Source of the DNA: Actinobacteria bacterium casp-actino5
GTDB lineage: Bacteria; Actinomycetota; Acidimicrobiia; Acidimicrobiales; Ilumatobacteraceae
DNA: 64,000 bases
Assembly: GCA_001510385.1 (NCBI GenBank)
Contig: LFFE01000016.1
Location: 1-64,000 of the forward strand
Direction of reading: 5' to 3'
Below the pieces are notes generated by a model, which ran no database searches, was not told the DNA's origin, and saw only the letters and a list, made by a program, of their open reading frames with translations. Made by a program: the position numbers and the translations under genes. This document shows positions 53,097 through 61,838 of the stretch, one piece after another. The stretch's first letter is position 1; each line of letters opens with the position of its first letter.

Positions 53097-54242
53097 ATGA
53101 ACTTCACTGCAGAACATGAAGAGTTCCGTTCAGTTGTCCGATCATTCGTTGAGCAAGAGGTAAATCCTCGAATTCCGGAATGGGAAGAAGCCGAGATGAT
53201 GCCGCTTCGTGACATCTTTTCGAAAATGGGTTCGCTCGGTTTTCTGGGTCTTGAATACGAACCCGAATTTGGTGGCCAAGGCGCTGACCACCTGTTCACA
53301 GTGATTCTGGCTGAGGAGTTTGGCCGTTGTGATCACGGTTCGTTGCCGATGGCTCTTGGTGTTCAGGTCGATATGGCCACACCGTCGCTAGCGAAGTTTG
53401 GTTCAGCCGAACAGAAGGCAAAGTTTTTGAAACCAGCGCTCGAAGGCACGAACGTGTGCTCCATCGCTGTCAGTGAACCTGATGCTGGCTCAGACGTTGC
53501 CGGGTTGAGAACCCGCGCGGTGAGAGATGGCGACCAGTGGGTCATCAATGGTTCAAAGATGTGGATCACAAACTCGCTGCAGGCTGATTGGCTCTGTCTG
53601 CTGGCACGAACATCAGATGATGGCGGTTACAACGGGATGAGCCAGATCATCGTGCCGACAGATACAGAAGGCTTTTCGGTGTCAAAGAAGCTCGACAAAC
53701 TTGGCATGCGAGCATCAGACACCGGTTTACTCTCATTTGATGACTGCCGCGTTCCTGTGAGCAACACCATCGGTGAAATTGGTCGAGGGTTCCAGCAGCA
53801 AATGGCACAGTTTGTTGTCGAGCGAATGTGGGCTGCGTACTCAACAGTCGGCGCATGTGAGTTGGCATTGGAGCGAACCGCTCAATACCTTCGTGAACGT
53901 CACGCCTTCGGAAAGCCACTGCTTGCGAATCAGCACCTGCAGTACAACCTCGCCGAGCTCTCGGCAGAACTTGACCTGCTGCGCAGTTACAACTACTCAA
54001 TAGCTGAGAAGTATCAGCAAGGTATCGACACCACCCGTGAGGCAACCATCGCAAAGCTCACCGCTGGCCGGCTGATCCGTAAAGTTGCTGACACCTGCCT
54101 GCAATATCACGGAGGAATGGGCTACGTCGAAGAAACCTGGACGGCGCGATTCTTCCGCGACAATCGACTGTCATCAATTGGTGGCGGCGCTGATGAAGTC
54201 ATGTTGCAAGTGCTTGCGCGTCTTGACGGATTCACTGCCTAA
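53097..54242 (+). CDS. Acyl-CoA dehydrogenase
   Basis: A 381-residue FAD-dependent enzyme introducing an alpha-beta double bond in an acyl-CoA. It shows the N-terminal helical domain, the FAD/substrate segment SIAVSEPDAGSDVAG and WITNS near residues 120-160, and the C-terminal QYHGGMGYVEETWTARFFRDNR, with the catalytic base region and FAD contacts. Substrate chain is unknown. It is followed after 60 nt by an acyl-CoA synthetase, pointing to activation and oxidation of a carboxylic acid. Confidence 0.92.
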   Translation: MNFTAEHEEFRSVVRSFVEQEVNPRIPEWEEAEMMPLRDIFSKMGSLGFLGLEYEPEFGGQGADHLFTVILAEEFGRCDHGSLPMALGVQVDMATPSLAKFGSAEQKAKFLKPALEGTNVCSIAVSEPDAGSDVAGLRTRAVRDGDQWVINGSKMWITNSLQADWLCLLARTSDDGGYNGMSQIIVPTDTEGFSVSKKLDKLGMRASDTGLLSFDDCRVPVSNTIGEIGRGFQQQMAQFVVERMWAAYSTVGACELALERTAQYLRERHAFGKPLLANQHLQYNLAELSAELDLLRSYNYSIAEKYQQGIDTTREATIAKLTAGRLIRKVADTCLQYHGGMGYVEETWTARFFRDNRLSSIGGGADEVMLQVLARLDGFTA

Positions 54243-54290
54243 AAACCGGAACCCCTTGGGCTCAGTGGGATCCGTCGAGATCCCGGCACC

Positions 54291-54296
54291 TACATT
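54291..54296 (+). promoter_or_regulatory. Possible -10 box (TACATT) before the acyl-CoA synthetase
   Basis: TACATT lies 6 nt before the ATG at 54303. This favours that ATG over the in-frame GTG at 54300 and suggests the gene can be transcribed separately from the dehydrogenase. Confidence 0.45.
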
Positions 54297-54302
54297 CGGG
54301 TG

Positions 54303-55874
54303 ATGGACGTACGAAGCCTGATGCGCCAAGCCGCGCACCTCAACTCACATCGAACTGCAATCATCTACACCGACGGCACAACGTCGGAGCAACTCACATT
54401 TGCAGATGCGTGGACTCGTGGTGTTCGTATGGCAAATGCACTCTTAGAACTAGGCCTCGATCCTGGTGACCGGATCGGCGTTCTTGAGGACAACTCGATC
54501 GGTGCACAAGATTTCTTCGCTGGCGCAGCAGCTGGCGGATTTGTTCGAGTTCCGCTCTACGCCCGAAACAGCATTGACAGCCACCATCACATGCTGAGTC
54601 ACACCGGTTGCCGGGCAGTTGTTGTTGCCGGTCACTACCTCGACGAAATCGATGCCGTTCGCGCGCAGTTACCAGATCTTGAGCACGTAATCGTCCGCGG
54701 TGATGATTATGAGTCGTGGCTCGCCGGCTTTTCTGACGAAGATCCGAAGGTCGCCATTCAGCCTGACGACTGGTACATCATTCGCCATACAGGCGGCACG
54801 ACTGGAAAATCAAAAGGTGTCGCATACAGCCACCGTTCCTGGTTGGCTGCTGGTCGAGATTGGTTCTACAACTTCCCACCGATGGAGGCCGGAGATCGTT
54901 GCCTGCATGTTGGCCCGATTTCACATGGTTCGGGATATCTCTACACACCAACATGGTTGAGTGGTGGCACCAATGTCATGCTCGATCATTTTGATTCAGC
55001 CGAAACTCTCGAGGTGATGGAACGCGAGCGGATTTCATACATGTTTGCGGTTCCAGCGATGTTGAATGCACTCGCTCGAGAGCCAAGCGCTCGTTCACGC
55101 GACTGGTCGGCGCTACGCGTACTCCAAATCGGCGGATCCCCCATTGCTGATGAGACAGCACTTCTCGGCCGTGAGGTTTTCGGCCCAGTGCTGTTCCAGG
55201 GTTACGGCCAGACCGAGGCGGTTCCGGTATGCATGATGGGGCCTGATGAATGGTTCTCGGAGGTTCCGGGGTCGAACCCGTTGCGATCAACCGGTCGTGC
55301 CCTGCCGTTTGCGTTGCTTGAAATTCGCGATCCCGAAGATTCATTGGTGAGTTTGCCAATCGGCGAGGAGGGTGAGATCGCGATTCGATGCGATGGTCAG
55401 ATGACTGGCTTTTGGGAGAACCCTGAGGCAACTGCAGAGCGCGTTACAAGTGATGGTTTCGTGCTCACAGGTGACATCGGGCGCCTTGATGAAAATGGTT
55501 ACCTCTACGTTCTTGATCGAAAAGACGACATGATCATCTCGGGTGGCTACAACATTTGGCCCGCCGAACTCGAGAACACCATTGCTGAGCATCCTGCGGT
55601 CATCGAAGTCGCTGTCTTTGCAGTACCTGATGAGCGGTGGGGAGAGACCCCTGCTGCGGTGTGCGTCATCGCCGAAGATGACAACGGCGACCATGACGCA
55701 TACCGAAGCGAAATTGTTCAACTCTGTGTCGACCAATTGGGTTCGTACAAAAAGCCGGGCGTTATCGAATTCCGGACTGAGCCACTTCCAAAAAGCCCGG
55801 TCGGCAAGGTCCAGCGACGTACTCTGCGTGAACCCTATTGGCAGGGAGTTGATCGACGAGTTGGAGGTGTGTAA
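54303..55874 (+). CDS. AMP-binding acyl-CoA synthetase
   Basis: A 523-residue ANL-family ligase activating a carboxylic acid with ATP and CoA. It has the P-loop HTGGTTGKSKGVAYSH near residue 160, GYGQTEAVP (A5 motif), LTGDIGRLDENGYLYVLDRKDDMI (hinge) and the C-terminal catalytic lysine in KSPVGKVQRR. The substrate is probably a fatty or aromatic acid and is not fixed. It overlaps the next gene by 1 nt (TAATG). Confidence 0.92.
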   Translation: MDVRSLMRQAAHLNSHRTAIIYTDGTTSEQLTFADAWTRGVRMANALLELGLDPGDRIGVLEDNSIGAQDFFAGAAAGGFVRVPLYARNSIDSHHHMLSHTGCRAVVVAGHYLDEIDAVRAQLPDLEHVIVRGDDYESWLAGFSDEDPKVAIQPDDWYIIRHTGGTTGKSKGVAYSHRSWLAAGRDWFYNFPPMEAGDRCLHVGPISHGSGYLYTPTWLSGGTNVMLDHFDSAETLEVMERERISYMFAVPAMLNALAREPSARSRDWSALRVLQIGGSPIADETALLGREVFGPVLFQGYGQTEAVPVCMMGPDEWFSEVPGSNPLRSTGRALPFALLEIRDPEDSLVSLPIGEEGEIAIRCDGQMTGFWENPEATAERVTSDGFVLTGDIGRLDENGYLYVLDRKDDMIISGGYNIWPAELENTIAEHPAVIEVAVFAVPDERWGETPAAVCVIAEDDNGDHDAYRSEIVQLCVDQLGSYKKPGVIEFRTEPLPKSPVGKVQRRTLREPYWQGVDRRVGGV

Positions 55875-56797
55875 TGGGTGATGTGTTGCTCATGACAGAT
55901 ACCGCAGCGGCAAATCTTCGCGAGCAGGTCGCATCGATCGCCCCTGACCTTCAGATTCTTGAATTGGTCGATGGGGTCGAACTCTCTGACGATGAGCTCA
56001 ACAGCATCACCCACGCATTCTTTTCTGCAGACTGCTGGCCCGATCGCAGTACGCCATTTCTCAAGGCGTGTCTCGCTGCTTCCAATCTACGTTGGCTGCA
56101 AAGCGCGTCAGCTGGCGGTGATCACCCAGTGTTTGCAAAATTTCAGGATCGTGGTGTCGAGGTGTTGTTTACACCAGGTGGGTCCGCGCCTTCAATTGCT
56201 CAGACGGTCATGATGATGTTGCTCGCATTGGTTCGAGGGCTGCCCGAGTTACTCGATGCCCAGCAGCGTCGGGCATGGGAAGTCCGGTCCACGGTTGATG
56301 TTGGAGATCTTCGTGTCGGCATTATCGGGATGGGTTCAATCGGAGCCGAAGTCGCAAAACTTGTTTCCGTGACCGGTGCAGAAGTCATTGGCGTTAGGCG
56401 CACGCCGAGAGGAGACGAACCTTGTGAAACGTGGCCTGACTCTCGTCGTGATGAGGTCTTAGCCTCTTCCGATGTCATCGTGTTGTGTATGCCGCTCACT
56501 AATGAGACTCACCACTCAATTGGCGAGCGTGAATTCTCGATGATGCCCAAGGGCGCAATCATCATCAATGTGGGGCGTGGCAACTGCGTTGATGAGGAGG
56601 CAATGATCGCTCACCTCAAGTCGGGACATCTCGGTGGCGCCGGACTCGATGTGTTTGCAGTGGAGCCGCTTCCTGAAGAGAGCCCTCTATGGTCGATGCC
56701 ACGGGTGCTCATCTCCCCGCACTCATCAGGAACCACTGATCGTTCAATCCGTCGGACAGAAGACGCGTTCATAGAAAACCTTCAGAAGACAACCTGA
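55874..56797 (+). CDS. D-2-hydroxyacid dehydrogenase family protein
   Basis: A 307-residue NAD(P)-dependent enzyme. The Rossmann motif GIIGMGSIGAEVA lies near residue 140. The catalytic trio is Arg in NVGRGN, Glu in LPEESPLW, and His in ISPHSSG. It reduces or oxidises a 2-oxo/2-hydroxy acid. The substrate is unknown. Its TAATG coupling to the acyl-CoA synthetase suggests a joint pathway, perhaps handling a 2-hydroxy acid (inference). Confidence 0.9.
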   Translation: MGDVLLMTDTAAANLREQVASIAPDLQILELVDGVELSDDELNSITHAFFSADCWPDRSTPFLKACLAASNLRWLQSASAGGDHPVFAKFQDRGVEVLFTPGGSAPSIAQTVMMMLLALVRGLPELLDAQQRRAWEVRSTVDVGDLRVGIIGMGSIGAEVAKLVSVTGAEVIGVRRTPRGDEPCETWPDSRRDEVLASSDVIVLCMPLTNETHHSIGEREFSMMPKGAIIINVGRGNCVDEEAMIAHLKSGHLGGAGLDVFAVEPLPEESPLWSMPRVLISPHSSGTTDRSIRRTEDAFIENLQKTT

Positions 56798-56875
56798 GCC
56801 TCAGGCCTCTGGCCAACACCTTGGTCGTACGCTTGCATCTCCGACCTTCTCTCCACTCTGTCTTCGTGGAGGAAT

Positions 56876-57505
56876 ATGTACACCGTCTGTTGGTCACCAA
56901 AGGGTGGCAGTGGAACCACCGTCGTTGCATCGACCATTGCGTTACGGCACCAAGGTCCACACACACTTGTTGACCTTGCTGGAGATCTGCCCGCGGTACT
57001 CGGCCTTAACGATGGCGATCGCGGAATTCGTGACGCACTCGCCGACGACACCAACAGCACCGAACTACATCGCCTAGCAACTCCGATTAGCGAACAACAC
57101 TCGCTGATTCGACGCGGAAATGCGGTTGCTGTGCCACCGCAGAGGTGGCACGAATGTGCACTTCATTTCGCAAGGACCGGTTCATACACGATCGATGCCG
57201 GAACGGTGACATCTCCAGATGACATTCCGATGCCATTGCTTCAACATGCTGATCAACGGCTGATTGTGTTGCGTCCGTGCTATCTCGCACTGCGGCGCGC
57301 CCGCCTGACCTCTCACTTCAACCCTGATGGAATCATCCTGATAGATGAGCCTGGCCGAGCGCTATCGGCACATGATGTTGCAAATTGTCTTGATACTCCC
57401 GTGATCGCTCAGATTCCGTACGACCCACGAGTGGCGCGTGCAGTTGATGCCGGACTCCTGTCGGTTCGACCGCCTCGATCGCTTGACCCACTCTCTCGAT
57501 TGTGA
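56876..57505 (+). CDS. TadZ/CpaE-like ATPase of the Tad pilus
   Basis: A 209-residue ParA/MinD-fold protein starting almost at the deviant Walker A motif KGGSGTT (residues 9-15), without the receiver-like N-terminal domain of full-length CpaE. The second lysine of ParA-type P-loops is absent, as in many TadZ proteins. TadZ localises the pilus machine at the pole or membrane. A good GGAGG site precedes the ATG, in contrast to the leaderless neighbours. It overlaps cpaF by 4 nt. Confidence 0.78.
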   Translation: MYTVCWSPKGGSGTTVVASTIALRHQGPHTLVDLAGDLPAVLGLNDGDRGIRDALADDTNSTELHRLATPISEQHSLIRRGNAVAVPPQRWHECALHFARTGSYTIDAGTVTSPDDIPMPLLQHADQRLIVLRPCYLALRRARLTSHFNPDGIILIDEPGRALSAHDVANCLDTPVIAQIPYDPRVARAVDAGLLSVRPPRSLDPLSRL

Positions 57506-58521
57506 GTCTCGATCACCTACCGCGTCGAGACAACGATTCGGAGTTCAAGCATGGTTCAGTGTTTCACCACAACTCAGTTTTCACGGCTTCGCTCAATGAC
57601 GACGCTGTCGACGAAGTCATTGTCCATCGGGGTCAAGAAGTCTGGACAGACCGCGACGGCTCATTGTCGTTTTGCGGAGTAGTTGAACTAACAGAGCTTC
57701 AGTTCTTCTTGGAGCGAACCCTTTCAGAGGCCGGTCGCCACCTTGATCGCCTCACGCCGATGGTCGATGCCCGACTCAGGGATGGTTCGCGGCTTTGCGC
57801 TGTCATTCCTCCAATCGCAGTCGATGGAATTGAGCTCTCCATACGTCGGCACCGCCAACAGCACCGAGAAATCGCGAGCTTTGCAGATCCACCTGTTATA
57901 CAGCTCATTCACCGCCTTGTCGACGAGCGCCACAACATCATCGTGAGTGGTCCCACGAGTTCAGGTAAAACAACATTTCTCTCGGCAGTGCTGACAAACG
58001 CGTTGGCCGACGGCGATCGAATCGTCGCCATTGAGGACACATGCGAACTTCAACCACAGCAAAACGAGGGCGCGGGCCACATTGTTCACCTTGAAGCTCG
58101 CCAACAATCAACCGACGGGTCGGGGGAAGTCACCCTTCAGGACCTGCTCGTAACCGCTCTTCGGCTTCGCCCTGATCGCATCGTGGTTGGCGAGGTACGA
58201 GGTGCCGAGGTCATCACACTTGTCCACGCCATGAACACCGGCCATGACGGGTCGATGTCGACATGTCACGCGAATAGCCCGGTAGATGCCATACATCGTC
58301 TCAGCCAACTCGTTCTTCAGCACTCACCAAATTGGCCGGAAAAATCAATTATTGACCAGTTACATAGGTCGATTGATGCGATTGTCCAGGTTGAGAAAAC
58401 CCCTCAGGGCAATCGCGTTGTCACCGACATCGTGCAGCCAACCATCAACGGACTCACCTCCATTGTGTCGTCGGGTGAGGTGAATGGATCACTCCAATCA
58501 CGGGACCAGCGTTATGCGTGA
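57502..58521 (+). CDS. cpaF: CpaF/TadA-type secretion ATPase
   Basis: A 339-residue hexameric ATPase that powers assembly of Tad pili. Walker A is GPTSSGKTT (150-158), Walker B lies in [12 protein letters not shown], and a His-box region has GSMSTCHAN. The N-terminal domain is short compared with the roughly 450 residues of many CpaF proteins. GTG start overlaps the tadZ-like gene, and the 3' end overlaps the next gene by 8 nt. Confidence 0.9.
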   Translation: MSLDHLPRRDNDSEFKHGSVFHHNSVFTASLNDDAVDEVIVHRGQEVWTDRDGSLSFCGVVELTELQFFLERTLSEAGRHLDRLTPMVDARLRDGSRLCAVIPPIAVDGIELSIRRHRQQHREIASFADPPVIQLIHRLVDERHNIIVSGPTSSGKTTFLSAVLTNALADGDRIVAIEDTCELQPQQNEGAGHIVHLEARQQSTDGSGEVTLQDLLVTALRLRPDRIVVGEVRGAEVITLVHAMNTGHDGSMSTCHANSPVDAIHRLSQLVLQHSPNWPEKSIIDQLHRSIDAIVQVEKTPQGNRVVTDIVQPTINGLTSIVSSGEVNGSLQSRDQRYA

Positions 58522-59599
58522 CACCATCGTTCACGCGTTGGCCTCAATCGCCGGGGCGGCCGGTATTCGCTCTGCAATCGACAGCAAGCCACCTTCGCGA
58601 GTGATCAGAACCACCCACGACACCAAGCCGCAAGCCAAACCGGATATATCACTTTCGCAGTGGTCAGCACAGACTGCGCGACAGCTCCGTGCCGGCTCCC
58701 CTATTGGCGACATCATCAACTGCAACTTTCCAGTTGACTTGCCTAGCGAGGGAACGACTGCCAACCGAATTCACCGTGCACTCATGTCGACCCGATCCGA
58801 AGATGTGCGATTACTGCTGTGGGTCACGCACTCAGTATTAACCTTCGGCATCCCTGGTGGCGCCGCATTCGAACGCACCGCTGATCGACTTCGAGCGCGA
58901 GAGCAACTACGACACGACAGAGAACTTCATTCGGCACCGGCTCGACTGTCCGCACGGTCGCTGGTCGCTCTGCCAATCGCAGTGCTTGTCCTACTTGCCA
59001 CGACATCAACAGACGTGCGCAGTTTCATGCAGACAAGGTTCGGTATTGCGATTCTTCTCATTGGTCTTCTATTCAATGAATGTGGCCGTCGTACGATGCG
59101 CTCCGTCATCTCTCCGTCACATCGCCAGCGGCGCACCCAGACCTCTCAAGAGTTGACCGACACACTCGAAGAAATAGCTCTCGTCGTGATGGCAGGCGTA
59201 CCGCTTCGAACTGCGTTCATAAATGTCGCCCCAACTGCACCGGCCTCGGTTCAACCGATGTTCGAACAGTTGGTATGTGAACTCAACCAAGGGGCCCTAC
59301 TCGCCGACGCCCTTGAAACCTTCGGAGAGAACGTTGGTGGAGCTGACCAGCACGTTGTGGCGCCAATCATCGAAGGGCAACGCAATGGAAGCCCAATGGC
59401 TCAGGTGCTCAGCGACCTCGTCACTGAAATCGACACCGCACGAGAACGTAGCGAGGCACACTACGTAAAGACACTTCCTGTGCGCCTCGCTGGACCATTA
59501 GTTGGCTTCTCGCTGCCCGCCTTTGTATGCCTCGCAATCGTGCCGCCTCTAGCAAGTTCACTCGCTGGACTCTCAACCAGCCCTATCTCGTCAATTTGA
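58514..59599 (+). CDS. TadB-TadC fusion-like inner membrane pilus protein
   Basis: A 361-residue protein. Residues about 60-130 look like the cytoplasmic T2SSF-type domain of TadB (AGSPIGDIIN, then GIPGGAAFERTADRLRARE). One helical hairpin follows (about 155-195), and then a TadC-like T2SSF domain (ELTDTLEEIALVVMAGVPL to ALETFGENVGG). It ends in a hydrophobic segment (LVGFSLPAFVCLAIVPPL). Normally tadB and tadC are two genes of about 300 residues each, so this appears to be a compact fusion that has lost the N-terminal TadB helices. Confidence 0.78.
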   Translation: MRDTIVHALASIAGAAGIRSAIDSKPPSRVIRTTHDTKPQAKPDISLSQWSAQTARQLRAGSPIGDIINCNFPVDLPSEGTTANRIHRALMSTRSEDVRLLLWVTHSVLTFGIPGGAAFERTADRLRAREQLRHDRELHSAPARLSARSLVALPIAVLVLLATTSTDVRSFMQTRFGIAILLIGLLFNECGRRTMRSVISPSHRQRRTQTSQELTDTLEEIALVVMAGVPLRTAFINVAPTAPASVQPMFEQLVCELNQGALLADALETFGENVGGADQHVVAPIIEGQRNGSPMAQVLSDLVTEIDTARERSEAHYVKTLPVRLAGPLVGFSLPAFVCLAIVPPLASSLAGLSTSPISSI

Positions 59600-59611
59600 G
59601 TTGGAGAATTT

Positions 59612-59782
59612 ATGTGCAACAAACACGACGAAGGTCAAGCCACCACCGAATACGCTCTCGTCCTACTCGCCGCTGCATTTATCGGTCTGCTGGTCATTGG
59701 TTGGGCGACGAGTGGTTCCGGTGAGGAGCTCATCAGTCGCCTATTTAGTCGAGTAATCAGAGCCGCCGTTGAACAAGCGTGA
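59612..59782 (+). CDS. Flp-type prepilin
   Basis: A 56-residue protein with a short charged leader (MCNKHDEGQ), then ATTEYALVLLAAAFIGLLVIGW, the glutamate and hydrophobic stretch of Flp/DUF4244 pilins. Cleavage is expected near Gly-Gln just before the hydrophobic segment, with Glu+5-type placement. The main pilin candidate of the locus. No prepilin peptidase gene is seen in the window. It starts 12 nt after the TadBC gene and overlaps the TadE-like gene by 14 nt. Confidence 0.82.
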   Translation: MCNKHDEGQATTEYALVLLAAAFIGLLVIGWATSGSGEELISRLFSRVIRAAVEQA

Positions 59783-60110
59783 TGGGGGTCAAGCGACGGT
59801 GGAGTTCGCCTTTGGGCTTCTCGTACTCGCAGCGATCGGGGTACTCGGTATCAATTCCATCGTGGCGGTGCAACACCAGATCGATATCACTGCTATCGCG
59901 CGTGAGGCCGCCCTTGCAGCAGCACGGTCTGCAGACCCTTACCGCGCAGCTAGCCAAGTTGTTCAGTCATACGGGTCAGATACCGTGAAGGTTGCCCTCG
60001 ACAATCCACAGATCACGGTTCGGGTAGAACGAGAGATTCCCGCTGTCTTACGGGTAGTCGGTGCGAGTGATCTCAGTGCCAGCGTCACAATGCCGTTAGA
60101 GCCACCGTGA
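59769..60110 (+). CDS. TadE-like pseudopilin
   Basis: A 113-residue protein from a TTG start. The leader MNKRDGGQ is followed by ATVEFAFGLLVLAAIGVLGIN, the TadE/TadG signature with its conserved glutamate, and then an exported domain of about 80 residues. It probably forms part of the pilus base or tip. It is translationally coupled to the Flp gene. Confidence 0.78.
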   Translation: MNKRDGGQATVEFAFGLLVLAAIGVLGINSIVAVQHQIDITAIAREAALAAARSADPYRAASQVVQSYGSDTVKVALDNPQITVRVEREIPAVLRVVGASDLSASVTMPLEPP

Positions 60111-60152
60111 TTAACTACACCCGACGACAGCTCGGAAGGATTCACACCACAC

Positions 60153-60539
60153 ATGATTTGGCACATTGCGCTCGAGGACGACTGGCGAGATGCTCAACTC
60201 TCAGGCTTGTACTTAATCAGCACTCGAGGAATGACACTTAAAGAGGTGGGATACATCCACTGCTCCAAGCCCGAACAAATTGAGGGTGTGGCACAACGGT
60301 TTTACGCAGATTTGCGCGAGTTACTACTTCTCGAAGTCGACCCTGAACGTGTCGAATCAGACATCGTTGAGGAGCCACCTGCACCAGGTGTATCTGAACT
60401 GTTCCCCCACATATATGGTCCACTGCCAATCACCGCAGTACGCAGTGTTCGACAGTGGACCAGAGGGGAAACCGGTTGGATACTTCCGGATCAGGGACCG
60501 GAGAAGACGCCCGAGCTATCGGAACCCTTCTCCGAGTAG
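60153..60539 (+). CDS. DUF952 family protein
   Basis: A 128-residue protein with the DUF952 pattern: IWHIALEDDW at the start, GYIHCSKPEQI near residue 33, and ELFPHIYGPLP near residue 83. The fold is related to ADP-ribosyltransferase-like small domains in some analyses, but the function is unknown. Its last 49 nt overlap the convergent acyl-CoA dehydrogenase gene. Confidence 0.85.
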   Translation: MIWHIALEDDWRDAQLSGLYLISTRGMTLKEVGYIHCSKPEQIEGVAQRFYADLRELLLLEVDPERVESDIVEEPPAPGVSELFPHIYGPLPITAVRSVRQWTRGETGWILPDQGPEKTPELSEPFSE

Positions 60540-61819
60540 AACGTCTCTTTCGGGTTGTAGTCGCGAGCTGCTTCTTCCATGGAGGCAATCTCTGAGCGAC
60601 CGACAACAAACCAATGCACTTCGTCTGGGCCATCGGCGAGACGCAGCGTGCGCTGGCTTGCGTACATCCGGGCGAGCGGCGTCCACTGAGAAACACCAGT
60701 GCCGCCGTGAATCTGGATTGCCTCGTCAACAATCTGGCAGGTTCGGATTGGCACCATCGCCTTGACTGCGCTCACCCACACACGGGCTTCAGCGTTCCCA
60801 AGCTCATCCATTGCTTTGGCAGCGGTTAGCACCATGCGGCGCATTGACTCGATTTCAATACGAGCCTTTGCGATCACCTCTGGGTTCTTGCCAAGGTTCG
60901 CAATGCGCTTGCCGAAGGCCTCGCGGGTGATACCACGCTTCACCATGAGTTCGAGTGCCTTCTCCGCTGCACCAACCGATCGCATACAGTGGTGAATACG
61001 ACCTGGTCCGAGACGGAGCTGTGAGATTTCAAATCCCTTGCCTTCTCCCCACAACATGTTTGATGCAGGGACACGGACGTTGTTGAAGCGAATGTGCATA
61101 TGACCGTGTGGAGCATCATCCTCACCAAACACGTGCATTGATCCGCGAATCTCAACACCTGGGGTGTCCCGTGGAACAAGAATCTGCGACTGACGACGGT
61201 GCACCGGTCCGTCTGGGTCGGTCTGCACCATGACGATCATGATTTTGCATCGTGGGTCGCCAGCACCTGAGGACCAATACTTTTCGCCGGTGATTACGTA
61301 CTCGTCACCATCGCGAATGGCTCGGCATGCGAGTTGCTTGGCGTCAGATGACGGCATATCAGGCTCGGTCATGATGTATGCAGAGCGGATCTCACCATTG
61401 AGAAGAGGCTTGAGCCACTGCTCTTTTTGCTCGGGGGTGCCGACACGCTCGAGCACTTCCATATTGCCTGTGTCAGGAGCTGAACAGTTCAGGCATTCTG
61501 ACGCGATTGGGTTCTTACCCAACTCAACTGCGATGTAGGCGTAGTCGAGGTTGGAAAGACCTTCACCGGTGTCAGCGTCTGGGAGGAAGAAGTTCCACAG
61601 CCCAACTTCTTTCGCCTTCGCCTTAATCGAGTCGAGGAGTTCAAGTTGACCCTCGCCGTATCCCCAATGGTCCTCACGGCCCTCACCAAGGCGGAAGAAC
61701 TCGGCCGTCTTCGGCTCGATTTCTTCAGCGATGAACTTCTTCACTTTTTCGTAGAGCGGACGTGCACTTTCAGACATCCGCAAGTCATACATGTCTACTG
61801 TTGATGGCAAAGCTGTCAT
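60491..61819 (-). CDS. Acyl-CoA dehydrogenase, ACAD10/11-like
   Basis: A 442-residue enzyme, longer than typical acyl-CoA dehydrogenases. It has AYIMTEPDMPSSDA and TGEKYWSSGA for FAD/substrate binding, and IHGGTGVSQWTPLARMYASQRTLRLADGPDEVH at the C-terminus. It resembles the ACAD10/11 branch for long or branched substrates. The start is uncertain. The ATG at 61819 has a TACTGT box 7 nt upstream, and an in-frame ATG at 61837 is 1 nt after the rsgA stop. Confidence 0.9.
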   Translation of the reverse strand: MTALPSTVDMYDLRMSESARPLYEKVKKFIAEEIEPKTAEFFRLGEGREDHWGYGEGQLELLDSIKAKAKEVGLWNFFLPDADTGEGLSNLDYAYIAVELGKNPIASECLNCSAPDTGNMEVLERVGTPEQKEQWLKPLLNGEIRSAYIMTEPDMPSSDAKQLACRAIRDGDEYVITGEKYWSSGAGDPRCKIMIVMVQTDPDGPVHRRQSQILVPRDTPGVEIRGSMHVFGEDDAPHGHMHIRFNNVRVPASNMLWGEGKGFEISQLRLGPGRIHHCMRSVGAAEKALELMVKRGITREAFGKRIANLGKNPEVIAKARIEIESMRRMVLTAAKAMDELGNAEARVWVSAVKAMVPIRTCQIVDEAIQIHGGTGVSQWTPLARMYASQRTLRLADGPDEVHWFVVGRSEIASMEEAARDYNPKETFYSEKGSDSSGVFSGP

Positions 61820-61826
61820 AGAGATG

Positions 61827-61832
61827 ACAGTA
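61827..61832 (-). promoter_or_regulatory. -10 box (TACTGT) of a probable leaderless dehydrogenase mRNA
   Basis: TACTGT on the minus strand ends 7 nt before the ATG at 61819, in the short gap after rsgA. Confidence 0.45.
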
Positions 61833-61838
61833 GCCATC

